In this document: positions 9,559 through 17,821 of the stretch, in pieces
Layout: every line of letters begins with the position of its first letter
How positions within the stretch are numbered: the first letter of the stretch is position 1
Source of the DNA: CAJQQK01 sp963696075
GTDB lineage: Bacteria > Pseudomonadota > Alphaproteobacteria > Rhizobiales > Hyphomicrobiaceae
DNA: 64,000 nucleotides
Assembly (NCBI GenBank): GCA_963696075.1
Contig: CAVOJD010000008.1
Coordinates: forward strand, 1 to 64,000
Direction: 5' to 3'
Translations under genes and position numbers: made by a program
Notes under the pieces: model-generated
What the model was told of the DNA's origin: nothing
The model's database searches: none
The model's input: the letters and a program-made list of their open reading frames with translations, nothing else

Positions 9559-9802
9559 TGAGCGCCACCGTCATGCGCGTGACCGAAATCCAGGCCGGAC
9601 CTGAACAAAAGCGGCAGGACAGGTCTGCCCGAAACGCTGAAAAACATGATCGACGGGCAAGGACGCCGCAGCTACGTCGCCCAATCCGCCCAATTCCAGC
9701 CGCTGGTGCGACCGCAGACGCCGTTCGGGGTGAAAAATACTTGCTCAGCAAGCAGCCTCAGGCGATCCTCACGTCGCACGGAACGCCACTTCGGGAATGT
9801 CG
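9559..9802. repeat. 244-bp repeat, copy B (inverted copy at 4401-4644)
   Basis: This is the inverse copy of 4401-4644, of equal length. It is followed at 9876 by a small exported-protein gene, so as with copy A a gene for a secreted product begins shortly after the repeat on the side of its CGACATTCCC end. No coding content recognised. Confidence 0.75.
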
Positions 9803-9875
9803 GCGTAAGTAGCTGGCGACGAAGCGGCTGGGCCGAACATGGCAATGCTGAGCAAATAAAAGTGGAGTTTTTGGC

Positions 9876-10334
9876 ATGAATAAAAACTTCTCGCGATCGA
9901 TCATTCTGGTGGTCTTCGCGCTGACGATCAGCCCGAGCTTTTCGCAGGCCCAGACCAATGTTTCGAAACAGGTAATTGAGAAGGCAGAAGCCGCTATTAG
10001 CAAGATCCGAAAGGCGTGCGCTGCAGACATCAACAGCTTCTGCTCCAAGGTCACGCCCGGCGAAGGGCGGTTGGCGCTTTGCATGCTTGCACATGAAGAC
10101 AAGGTCAGTGACGGTTGCTTTGCAAGCGTTTTCGATGTTGCTGACACCATCGATCTGGCGCTCAGCAACATCTCTCGAGCTGCTGACGTTTGCGAGAAAG
10201 AAATCGATACCCATTGTGCCAATGTCGAGCCCGGCCAGGGCCGCGTTGCGCAATGCCTGATCGATAAAGAGTCCGAACTCTCTTCAGCCTGCCGCGGGGA
10301 AGTCGCAGGTGTAAAAGCGCGCTTGGCAAAATAA
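9876..10334 (+). CDS. exported protein with two Cys-rich (GLG1-like) repeats
   Basis: The 152-residue product has a signal peptide (MNKNFSRSIILVVFALTISP) and two copies of a repeat of about 55 residues. Each copy carries four cysteines: CAADINSFCSKVTPGEGR ending LCM and GC, and CEKEIDTHCANVEPGQGR ending QCL and AC. This matches the cysteine-rich Golgi-apparatus-protein type repeat (PF00839), which occurs in small secreted proteobacterial proteins of unknown role. The cysteines probably form disulfides in the periplasm. A damaged relative follows at 10429. The ribosome site is GTGGAG before the ATG. Confidence 0.8.
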   Translation: MNKNFSRSIILVVFALTISPSFSQAQTNVSKQVIEKAEAAISKIRKACAADINSFCSKVTPGEGRLALCMLAHEDKVSDGCFASVFDVADTIDLALSNISRAADVCEKEIDTHCANVEPGQGRVAQCLIDKESELSSACRGEVAGVKARLAK

Positions 10335-10428
10335 CGCAACCTGAAAAAACTAAAGCTTTCTAGTCTGGCGAATGAACTTATCGGGTTCGAGTACTTAATA
10401 GTGTCAAATGTAACGTGAACAACCGATA

Positions 10429-10675
10429 ATGTATCTTCCAAAATATGCTCGTGTGCTGGCGCCCGCATTGTTGATTGCTGTGCTTTCAATTGGCTTGCAA
10501 TCCGCTAAAGCTCAGGCGCCGGCCAACGCCCTAAATCAGGATTGCGGCGCCGATTCCCAGCGCTTCTGCAATTCCATTACGCCGGGCGAGGGGCGGGCGG
10601 TTGCATGCCAAATATCCCCTAAATGCCGACCTGGAGGCGCCAGCCTGTGACTTGATGTCGAATACGCGTTGTTGA
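10429..10675 (+). pseudogene. Cys-rich repeat protein, frameshifted second copy
   Basis: The ATG frame gives a signal peptide and one repeat (CGADSQRFCNSITPGEGRA), then leaves the family pattern near 10612 and stops at 10650. A shift of one base there restores NADLEAPACDLMSNTRC up to a TGA at 10675, which supplies the missing fourth Cys and the usual tail. So a one-base indel in the CCCC run near 10610-10616 probably broke a gene of about 80 codons. It is a paralogue of the gene at 9876 with one repeat instead of two. Confidence 0.65.
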
Positions 10676-10759
10676 CGACCATAGTAAGATGTATTCTGGG
10701 AAGAAGCGCCATCTGCGATCGCGACTGTCTTACGAGTAGACAGGAATTCTATTATTGTT

Positions 10760-12430
10760 ATGACGAATGCCCGAAATCAATGGATCGCAGTGGTTCAACC
10801 GGCCCTGCCAAGAGCAGCGCTGAGTTGGCTCGTGGCATCCATGTTCTTTGGCGCGGCGCTGACGCCGTCGCTGATGCCACGAGACCCTATTGCGCAGGGA
10901 TTTCTCGCAGGCAGTACAGCGATGATCGGGTATGGCCTCGGCCACCTTCTTAGGCTCGCCTGGGAATTTCTGGGGCTTCCTCATCCGGCTCCGCAGTGGC
11001 GCTCCCAAATCCAAAAGGCAACTTATATATGTACCGTTCTTATAGCGGTGGTTTGCCTTTGGCGTGCAGCAGCTTGGCAGAATATGACGCGGGCTGTGAT
11101 GGAGTTGCCCCCCGTTGCATCGGCCCATCCCCTGACGATCGCGGTGGTGGCCATGTTGACCTTCGCGGTGCTGTGGGGGCTCGTCTTGGTATTCCGGATC
11201 GCTCTGCATCGTGCCCGCAGCCTGCTCGACAGATATGTCCCGCCCCGGGTCAGCCTTCTCAGCGGATTTGTCTTCGTTGCGTGGTTTTTCTGGGCTGTCG
11301 GTGAGGGCGTGTTGGTGCGCTACGGATTTCAGATCGTTGACTCCACTTTTGAGGCGGCTGATCATCTTTTTTTGCCGGGCAATGAGCGGCCGTCTGATCC
11401 AAACCGCACTGGAAGCGCCCAATCCCTGATTGCTTGGAACCTACTCGGCAAATGGGGACGTGACTATATCGACCGGACGCCGGGCAAGGATGAGATCGCC
11501 GCCTTTGCCGGACCAGAGGCGGTCGAGCCGGTGCGTGTCTATGTCGGTCTGGGGGCGGCTGAGACCGTGCAAGCGCGCGCCGATCTCGCGATCCAAGAGC
11601 TGATCCGGGTCGGTGGCTTCGAGCGCTCGGCGCTTGTTGTCATGGTGCCGGTTGGCACGGGCTGGATGGACCCAGGAGGACAGGATACACTTGAGTTCAT
11701 CCTCGGTGGCGATGTCGCCACGGTGGCTGTTCAGTATTCCTACCTGAAGGGCGCACTTTCAGTGCTCGCGGATACAAAAATCGGTCTGGCACAATCGAGG
11801 GCCTTGTTCCAAACGATTTACCGACACTGGAGCCAGCTGCCCAAGAATACCCGCCCGAAATTCTATGTCCATGGGCTTAGCCAGGGTGCACAAATCTCTC
11901 AGCAGACCTTGCCGCTTCTGGACCTGCTCGATGATCCGATCCATGGGGCGCTGTGGGCCGGATCGCCCTTCTTCAGTCCGCTCTGGAGCCATGTCCGTGA
12001 CACTCGGCAAACCGGAAGCCCGGCTTGGTTGCCGCGTTACGGCAACGGCTCGCTTGTTCGTGTGGCCAACCAGAAGACAGGCCTGAGCCAATTCGATGCG
12101 CCATGGGGGCCGATGCGCTTTGTTTTCCTGAATCATGGTAGCGATCCGATCGTCGCATTTTCGTTCGACAGCGCCTATGCTCGACCGCAGTGGCTTGCGA
12201 AACCGCGCGCCTTTGATGTTTCGCCCGAATTGCGTTGGTTTCCATTCGTTACGATGCTTCAGGTTGCCTTGGATACGGGGCTCGCCCTCGATATCCCTGG
12301 TTATGGCCACTACTATACCGCGCGCGACTACATCGATGCGTGGGCTGCAGTCCTTGACCCGCCTGGCTGGAGTCCGGAGAGAAGCGCGGAATTGAAAAGA
12401 GTTTTCGACAAGCGGGCGCCGGCCTTTTGA
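10760..12430 (+). CDS. membrane-anchored alpha/beta hydrolase (Abhydrolase_9 family)
   Basis: The 556-residue protein has four or five N-terminal membrane segments (within residues about 20-190) followed by a C-terminal alpha/beta-hydrolase-like domain. This is the layout of the Abhydrolase_9_N plus Abhydrolase_9 family. The domain shows GTGWMDP near residues 300-306, a signature of the family, and a nucleophile-elbow-like GLSQGAQ around residue 376 with Ser in place. Later HGSDPIV and GHGYY-like segments may hold the Asp and His. The family is probably a membrane lipase or esterase, but no substrate is established. It stands alone, with a weak AGGA before the ATG. Confidence 0.8.
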   Translation: MTNARNQWIAVVQPALPRAALSWLVASMFFGAALTPSLMPRDPIAQGFLAGSTAMIGYGLGHLLRLAWEFLGLPHPAPQWRSQIQKATYICTVLIAVVCLWRAAAWQNMTRAVMELPPVASAHPLTIAVVAMLTFAVLWGLVLVFRIALHRARSLLDRYVPPRVSLLSGFVFVAWFFWAVGEGVLVRYGFQIVDSTFEAADHLFLPGNERPSDPNRTGSAQSLIAWNLLGKWGRDYIDRTPGKDEIAAFAGPEAVEPVRVYVGLGAAETVQARADLAIQELIRVGGFERSALVVMVPVGTGWMDPGGQDTLEFILGGDVATVAVQYSYLKGALSVLADTKIGLAQSRALFQTIYRHWSQLPKNTRPKFYVHGLSQGAQISQQTLPLLDLLDDPIHGALWAGSPFFSPLWSHVRDTRQTGSPAWLPRYGNGSLVRVANQKTGLSQFDAPWGPMRFVFLNHGSDPIVAFSFDSAYARPQWLAKPRAFDVSPELRWFPFVTMLQVALDTGLALDIPGYGHYYTARDYIDAWAAVLDPPGWSPERSAELKRVFDKRAPAF

Positions 12431-12653
12431 TCTCGCTAAACACCCGGAATATCTCCCAACCTCTGCAAAGCGGGAAACAATAATATCTCGTTTGCCCTCA
12501 ATCTTGCCCGGCTCGTAAGGGCAATATACGATTTTGTCCTATCTCGACCCATCGGAGCCGAGCGGAGGCCGCCATCCAGTCAAGAAACGGCGCCCCCGCC
12601 GAATCCAGTCTGACATGCACGGTTTCTGATTAGTTGCTGAAGCCGTCCTCGCG

Positions 12654-13571
12654 CTATAACAGGCGAGTTATTTCCCTTTTGACCTGCTCCTTGATAGGTT
12701 CAGCCGCCTCAAGGATTTCCTTGGCCTTGTAGAAATCCAAGGCATGGAACCGCGCCACGTCCGGACTCAGCAGGACGCTTGGGCTCGAACTCAGCCGCTT
12801 TGCCTGAACGATGTTGTGCAAAGCGATCTGCGTTGCAGCGATCGTCAATTCAATGGCGTTCGGCTTTTGAGCGTCGGCATAGTCTTGCCGACCTGTCAGG
12901 TCGACGGCGACTACGTGCTTTGCATGGTTCGTGACAACGTCAAAAGGGGTTGGATTGACGAAGCCGCCATCGATCAAGAGGCGGCCTTCGTGGCGGACCG
13001 GTGCCAGCAGTGCTGGTAGGGCGCACGAGGCGCCAAGCGCTGGCAGTAACGGGCCGCTGCGTAGGACGACCTCGGACTGAGCAAGATAATCGGTCGTGAC
13101 GATCAGCAATGGAATTGAGAGTTTCTCGATTTTGTCAGGCAGGCTGTTTGGCAGAACGATCTCAAATAGCTTGTCTGCCTCGATGATTGCAGCGTTGGAA
13201 AGCTTGAAAATGGCGGTCCACGATGCTGCTGGCGCGGAGACAAGTCGCTTGATCAAAACACTTCGCTTTTCGAATAGCTCGATCGCGAACGAGCGGATGT
13301 CGCTACCCTTCATCCCGTTAGCGTAGCACGCGCCAATAAGTGAGCCCATTGACGTACCGGCTATAGCTTTGGGCTTTACGCCGAGATCGTCGAAAGCCTC
13401 CAACACGGGGATGTGAGCAAGGCCGCGGGCGCCGCCACCACCGAGTGCCAGGGCCACGCCACCACCTGTCGACGCGGAAGAGCGGGATCCCTCCGAACTC
13501 ACGGGTGCTGGGCAAAGCACTCCCGCTGCGCCACACACGGAAGAAACGACAAACGCACGGCGATTGACCAT
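12654..13571 (-). CDS. patatin-like phospholipase, exported
   Basis: I take the ATG at 13571 because GGAAAG precedes it and it opens a signal sequence with a twin-Arg pair (MVNRRAFVVSSV); a TTG eight codons upstream is less likely. The 305-residue product carries the patatin oxyanion loop GGGGARGL (44-51), the nucleophile elbow GTSMG (Ser 74) and the catalytic DGG (Asp 201), so the Ser-Asp dyad is complete. Such enzymes hydrolyse acyl chains of membrane lipids. It faces the alpha/beta hydrolase gene convergently. The length is typical of RssA/YjjU-type stand-alone patatins. Confidence 0.88.
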   Translation of the reverse strand: MVNRRAFVVSSVCGAAGVLCPAPVSSEGSRSSASTGGGVALALGGGGARGLAHIPVLEAFDDLGVKPKAIAGTSMGSLIGACYANGMKGSDIRSFAIELFEKRSVLIKRLVSAPAASWTAIFKLSNAAIIEADKLFEIVLPNSLPDKIEKLSIPLLIVTTDYLAQSEVVLRSGPLLPALGASCALPALLAPVRHEGRLLIDGGFVNPTPFDVVTNHAKHVVAVDLTGRQDYADAQKPNAIELTIAATQIALHNIVQAKRLSSSPSVLLSPDVARFHALDFYKAKEILEAAEPIKEQVKREITRLL

Positions 13572-13817
13572 TAGCACAGACTTTCCGGAGAGCAACCTAT
13601 CTCAGACGTCAGCCATTAGTGTGTCATGGTAATGGCGCGTCAATTGGAGTCCACGACCCAAGTGTCAGTGACGATCACGACAATGACAGCGAACGTCCAG
13701 CTGTTGCAACTGATCGGCAGCAAGACAGCCTGGCTCGAAATACGCCTTGACCGATCGTGATCTGACATCACAACTGCGAAGTTCGTGACTGTGTGAGCGG
13801 ATTGGAACTCCAAAAAC

Positions 13818-13982
13818 TTAAACTTTCATCGCCTCGTCGAGCTCACCTAACCTTCGTGTTATTAGGGCAACCCGTTCATCTCGACGATCCAGAAAATGCT
13901 CCCGAATAGTAAGGCATGCTCGCAACAATTTTTGCGCTTCTTTTAGGTTGCCTTGGAGCGCTTTCAGCCGCCCCGACGGCAC
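13818..13982 (-). pseudogene. short TPR-like protein tail
   Basis: Fifty-four codons from a GTG read SGRLKALQGNLKEAQKLL and end RRLGELDEAMKV, like the last helices of a tetratricopeptide-type protein. A stop lies just upstream and there is no ribosome site, so it is probably the broken 3' end of a lost gene. Nothing else is identifiable between the patatin start at 13571 and the terminator near 14050. Confidence 0.35.
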
Positions 13983-14043
13983 TGAGCGACTTTGGTACTA
14001 CGGCCTAAGTTCTTTTGAGCATGCGGAACACCCCTCTCCGTCG

Positions 14044-14083
14044 AAAAACGATCGCTGGGGCGCACCGGCAGAACGTGCGCCCC
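14044..14083 (-). terminator. rho-independent terminator of beta-lactamase-like gene 1
   Basis: Read on the minus strand, a nine-base stem GGGGCGCAC/GTGCGCCCC with a nine-base loop is followed by AGCGATCG and a TTTTT run. It begins 17 bases after the stop codon at 14100. A degenerate version of the same sequence follows the second beta-lactamase copy near 17780-17805. Confidence 0.75.
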
Positions 14084-14099
14084 CGATCGATTTACCCAC

Positions 14100-15095
14100 T
14101 TACTGCTTCGCCACCGGAGCCAGGTAGAAGTGGTCAAACAGCATGCGGGCGATCTCGGCAATCGCCCGATCCCTGTCCGACACGGATGTCTTGCTGCTAT
14201 TCGTGAACACGGCGATGGCAAACCGCCGACCGTCGGGGAGCGTGACATAACCGACGTCGTTGGCAATTCCGCCCACTGTTCCGGTCTTGTGCGCTACGGG
14301 CGTCCCCTTCGGCAGCAATCCCTTGAGCCGGCCAACGCCGGTGCGCGTGCGCGACATGACTCCCAGCAGGAACTCGCGACTTTTCGGGCTCATCGCTGTG
14401 CCACCGTCGATGGCAAGCAGGAGTTTCAGCATCGCAAGGGGCGTTGTGTGGTCGCGGGGATCCGCCTCGAAGTCCGGATTGGGATCAACCTGGGCCGCCC
14501 ACAGCCCCGGGTCCTTGCGGATGGCCTCAGCCACAGCTTTTGGCGAGGCCGCCGGCAGCTTATAGAAATCCTTGAGAATCTCTTGGGTCGTCCGATCGAC
14601 CCTGAAATCGGTGATCCCGAGCCTGCGCAGGTTCTCGGTCACCGCCGCTGCTCCGCCTGCCAGCCCCATGTTGACGTCGGTCGCCGTGTTGTCGCTTTCC
14701 GTGATCATCACCTCCATCAGGTTCGCCACCGAAAGCTGAATCCCGGGGTGGGGGAATGTTTCGGCAAGCGCGATTTCGCCGCTGACGTACATGTCGGACG
14801 GGACCTCGACCAGTTGGTCGAGACTGAGTTCCCCCTTGTCCACGCGGGCCATCACGGCGGCCGCAATGGCCACCTTGTAGGTGCTGGCCATGGCGAAGGC
14901 CTCATCGCCATTGAGCGCGATAATTTTCTTGCCGCCGATTTCCTGCGCCGCGAACCCTATGCGCCCGGCAAGTCCTTTCGCGACATGCGCGATCTTAGCC
15001 GCAACGGGCTGTCCATCAGTTGCTTGGCCGTATGCGGGGCTGAAGGCAGACGCGATCGTGATCATAAATACTAGGGTAAGATGGCGATATTGCAT
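14100..15095 (-). CDS. class A beta-lactamase-like serine hydrolase, copy 1
   Basis: The ATG at 15095 lies behind AAGGAG and opens a signal peptide (MQYRHLTLVFMITIASAF). The 331-residue product has the active-site STYK (71-74), SDN (134-136) and KTGT (270-273) in class A order and spacing, so it should fold as a beta-lactamase/transpeptidase in the periplasm. The omega-loop ExxLN motif with the deacylating Glu is not recognisable. The region reads DRTTQEILKD followed by a longer insertion than in TEM-type enzymes, so hydrolytic efficiency is uncertain. A near copy lies at 17822-18817. It is the last gene of the minus-strand hydrolase block and has its own terminator. Confidence 0.9.
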   Translation of the reverse strand: MQYRHLTLVFMITIASAFSPAYGQATDGQPVAAKIAHVAKGLAGRIGFAAQEIGGKKIIALNGDEAFAMASTYKVAIAAAVMARVDKGELSLDQLVEVPSDMYVSGEIALAETFPHPGIQLSVANLMEVMITESDNTATDVNMGLAGGAAAVTENLRRLGITDFRVDRTTQEILKDFYKLPAASPKAVAEAIRKDPGLWAAQVDPNPDFEADPRDHTTPLAMLKLLLAIDGGTAMSPKSREFLLGVMSRTRTGVGRLKGLLPKGTPVAHKTGTVGGIANDVGYVTLPDGRRFAIAVFTNSSKTSVSDRDRAIAEIARMLFDHFYLAPVAKQ

Positions 15096-15200
15096 TTGCT
15101 GGTGCTCCTTTGTGTCCGTCATCAAATCTTTGAGGCCCGCGGGTCTCGATCTAGTAGAGGATCTGGGTCATTTGTTCGCTTGATTGAAGCGGCTTGCCTT

Positions 15201-15377
15201 TTATGTTGCCAGCGGCACCGCGTCATCAACGACGATCGCGTTCTTCTGGGCTGCCATGTAGTTTTTGCTCTTGGGTATATCGTCAAACGCACTGGCCCGC
15301 GCCGTCTTCGGTAAGGCCGCTTGAACCAACCCAGCTCCGAGTAATACTGTCAACGCAAGGAACTTCCACCGCTTCAC
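15201..15377 (-). CDS. small exported protein, unknown
   Basis: A GTG at 15377 sits eight bases after GGAG and starts a 58-residue protein with a strong signal peptide (MKRWKFLALTVLLGAGLVQA) and a mature part of about 25-30 residues ending in DDAVPLAT. No family recognised. It lies between the DUF3299 and beta-lactamase genes in the same direction. It may be a true small periplasmic protein or a gene shortened by decay. Confidence 0.5.
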   Translation of the reverse strand: MKRWKFLALTVLLGAGLVQAALPKTARASAFDDIPKSKNYMAAQKNAIVVDDAVPLAT

Positions 15378-15489
15378 ATAATTTACTCCATGGTTCGTAT
15401 CATTTTCGAATTGTTCCGGGGAATCTACCTGCAAAACAGAAAGTCAGATTAATCTCCGAAACTGATGCAAAATTTGATCAGGCCCGATT

Positions 15490-16134
15490 TCAGAAAAGCT
15501 TTACCAGGTCTGGCTTCATGGAATAGCCGATAGAGACGGGTGCCTGCCCATCGGCATAATTGACCGACTCCTCCGTGCTTTCCGCTACAAGCTTGCCAAT
15601 GATCCAGACCGGCTCGTACAGGCCTGCGATGGTGATTCCAGCGGGATAGCGGACAAGAACAATCTGATTGGGCGGTGGCGGCGGTGTATGTATGCAGGCA
15701 CCGACAGTTGGAACGAGAAGGAACTCGACGACCTTCTGGTCATTGAATTCCAGCGGCAAAACGTATCCCGGAAGGCGGACGCTGGTACCGACCAGCTTCT
15801 CGTTTACCCCGGAAACCGCAGCCTTGCGCTTCTCCATAATCGCCAGACGCGCGGCAAACAGAGCGTCGACGTCAAGGCCGGCTTTGGTCAGCTGTAAGCG
15901 CAGTACCTTCGCGTCGGCACGCGCTTTGGCGTCATTGCTCCGTTCGATTTGGGCCTCCAGACGCAAGATCTTCCGCAGCGCGTCCATCTGTTCGTCGGAA
16001 AGTTTCTCAAACGGGTTTTCAATTGCGGCGACCGGAGGGGCAAGCATATTCCAGGAGATTGTTTGCGGCTCAGACGCAAGCGAAATCGCTGGGAGCGTTG
16101 CGAGCAAAAAGATTGAAATAATGCGCGCGATCAT
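15490..16134 (-). CDS. exported DUF3299 protein, copy 2
   Basis: The ATG at 16134 is chosen because AAGGAGG precedes it and the protein then begins with a signal peptide (MIARIISIFLLATLPAISLA). The 214-residue product has a helical N-terminal region and the DUF3299 signature: GYVLPLEFNDQ, then GACIHTPPPPPNQ with Cys, His and a five-proline run. It is a diverged relative of the protein at 8552-9241. The function is unknown. It is placed after the amidohydrolase gene and before beta-lactamase copy 1, all on the minus strand. Confidence 0.85.
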   Translation of the reverse strand: MIARIISIFLLATLPAISLASEPQTISWNMLAPPVAAIENPFEKLSDEQMDALRKILRLEAQIERSNDAKARADAKVLRLQLTKAGLDVDALFAARLAIMEKRKAAVSGVNEKLVGTSVRLPGYVLPLEFNDQKVVEFLLVPTVGACIHTPPPPPNQIVLVRYPAGITIAGLYEPVWIIGKLVAESTEESVNYADGQAPVSIGYSMKPDLVKLF

Positions 16135-16291
16135 GATTGTTGCTACCTCCTTCTTCTTGCCCGCCATGGGCGTGCGGATCAACTGCGTCACCAGCGTCCG
16201 GCACTCAATCTACCAAGCTGTCGACGATTAATATTCAAACAGGAAACAGAAATATGATCTTGGAAGTATTCGGATGGATTTGCGTCTAGAA

Positions 16292-16322
16292 TTTGTCTCC
16301 CGGAATTTATCCGGGAAACAAA
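16292..16322 (-). terminator. terminator-like hairpin after the amidohydrolase gene
   Basis: Arms 16292-16303 and 16311-16322 form a 12-base stem with one mismatch and a seven-base loop, built around CCCGG/CCGGG. It begins six bases after the amidohydrolase stop on the minus strand. The downstream T content is poor, so termination may be partial, allowing read-through to the DUF3299 gene. Confidence 0.5.
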
Positions 16323-16328
16323 GTCAGC

Positions 16329-17681
16329 CTATTGGATCGTGTTTTTATAAATCTTTCCGTCCTTCATGATCAGGGCAAAGTTCTTATTCGCATCGCCAAC
16401 GAGATCAAGGTTTTCCAGAGGATTGCCGTCGACCAGGATAAGATCGGCATAGGCGCCTACCTTGATCACGCCAAGCGGGCCTTCCTGATAGGGGTGGCGC
16501 GGACCGCTCAGCTTCAGCAGCTCGGCGTTGTCCGATGTCACCATCTTGAGCGCCTCGTAGGGAGTGAACCAGTTCTTCAGCTTGGTCACCATCTTGCCCT
16601 GCTTCGCCGCGGCCGCAGGATCGAACAACATATCCGTGCCGAAGGCGATCTTCACGCCCATCGCCTTCGCAGCCTTGTAATTCCTGCCGGTTCCATCGGT
16701 GGCTACGACCCACTTCGCGTTCATATCGGCAGTGGGGAACACCAGCCTGTCCTCGTCGTCGATGAGCGGCTGCGCGCTCAGCCAGACGCCGTTATCCTTC
16801 ATCAACTGGAGGGTCTCTTCTTCCATGATGAGATTGCCGTGTTCGATCGTCTTGATCCCGGCCTTGATCGCCCTTTGGATTGCCTTGTCCGTAAAGATGT
16901 GCGCAGCGACATAGGTGTTCCAGTTCTCCGCCACACCGACGATCGCCTGCATCTCTTCGAGAGAGTACTGGGTGACGTCCAACGGGTCATAGACAGAACC
17001 CACACCGCCGCCGCCCGCGATCTTGATCTGGGTCGCGCCCATCCGCAGGATTTCGCGGGCCTTGCGCGTTACATCCGGAACACCGTCGCCAATGGCGACC
17101 ATTCCGACGCGCTCCAGGTAAGGCAGCGAGTCCGATGGCTGACGCGGCACGTCATTATAGGCAGAAAAATCAAAGTGGCCCCCGGTTTGACCCAGCGGCG
17201 GTCCGGACACCAACATGCGGGGGCCGGGGAATTTCCCGGCATCGATGGCCTTCTTGACCGCGAACGGGTTTCCACCAATGTCTCGGACGGTCGTGAACCC
17301 GCGCATCAGCACCTGTTCGTTGCCCAGCAATCCGGCAATCGTAATATCACCCATATCGGCGCTGTTCAGAAGCTGCCCTATTGGCATATTCGCGAGGTAG
17401 GTGTGCCAGTGCACGTCGATCATGCCAGGCATCATGGTGCGGCCGCCACCATCGATCACCGTCCCCCCCGCGATGGCCAACGGTTCGGTCGACACCGCGG
17501 TGATCTTGTTGCCCGTCACCACGACATTGGCGTTTTTGATCAGGGCTTCGTTCACGCCGTCAAAGACGTTGACGTTGGTGAACAGGATCGGCCCGGAGGC
17601 CTCCTGAGCCGCCGCCGGCAAGGCGACGCTGACAGCGACGGCAAGCACCGCCGTCAAGGTCTTTAGGTTCAGTTTCTCCAT
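16329..17681 (-). CDS. exported metal-dependent amidohydrolase (prolidase/imidazolonepropionase-like)
   Basis: The 450-residue protein is an Amidohydro_1 member of the exported group that includes Xaa-Pro dipeptidase and N-acyl amino-acid hydrolases. It has a signal peptide (MEKLNLKTLTAVLAVAV). Candidate binuclear-site ligands are H91 and H93 of DVHWH, K220 in QIKIAGGGG (likely carboxylated), H261 in AAHIF, H281 in IEHGN and D350 in GTDM. It sits between beta-lactamase copy 2 and the DUF3299 gene in the minus-strand block, consistent with hydrolysis of a peptide or acylated amino acid in the periplasm. AGGTG lies before the ATG. Confidence 0.85.
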   Translation of the reverse strand: MEKLNLKTLTAVLAVAVSVALPAAAQEASGPILFTNVNVFDGVNEALIKNANVVVTGNKITAVSTEPLAIAGGTVIDGGGRTMMPGMIDVHWHTYLANMPIGQLLNSADMGDITIAGLLGNEQVLMRGFTTVRDIGGNPFAVKKAIDAGKFPGPRMLVSGPPLGQTGGHFDFSAYNDVPRQPSDSLPYLERVGMVAIGDGVPDVTRKAREILRMGATQIKIAGGGGVGSVYDPLDVTQYSLEEMQAIVGVAENWNTYVAAHIFTDKAIQRAIKAGIKTIEHGNLIMEEETLQLMKDNGVWLSAQPLIDDEDRLVFPTADMNAKWVVATDGTGRNYKAAKAMGVKIAFGTDMLFDPAAAAKQGKMVTKLKNWFTPYEALKMVTSDNAELLKLSGPRHPYQEGPLGVIKVGAYADLILVDGNPLENLDLVGDANKNFALIMKDGKIYKNTIQ

Positions 17682-17821
17682 TGGATTTCACCTATTGTCG
17701 ATGCAGCGGGTTTTTACTGGAGAGTTCAATCTGCGCCGTGCAGGATCGCCCTTCTAAGTCAGTGGGTCTGCTTTGGTTGAAGCGCACCGGCAGAGCGCGC
17801 GCCCCCGAGAGGTTTACCCAC

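Noticed and set aside
16293..17666. 457-codon plus-strand frame opposite the amidohydrolase
   Set aside because: Antisense shadow with no domain; the minus-strand gene has a signal peptide and metal motifs.
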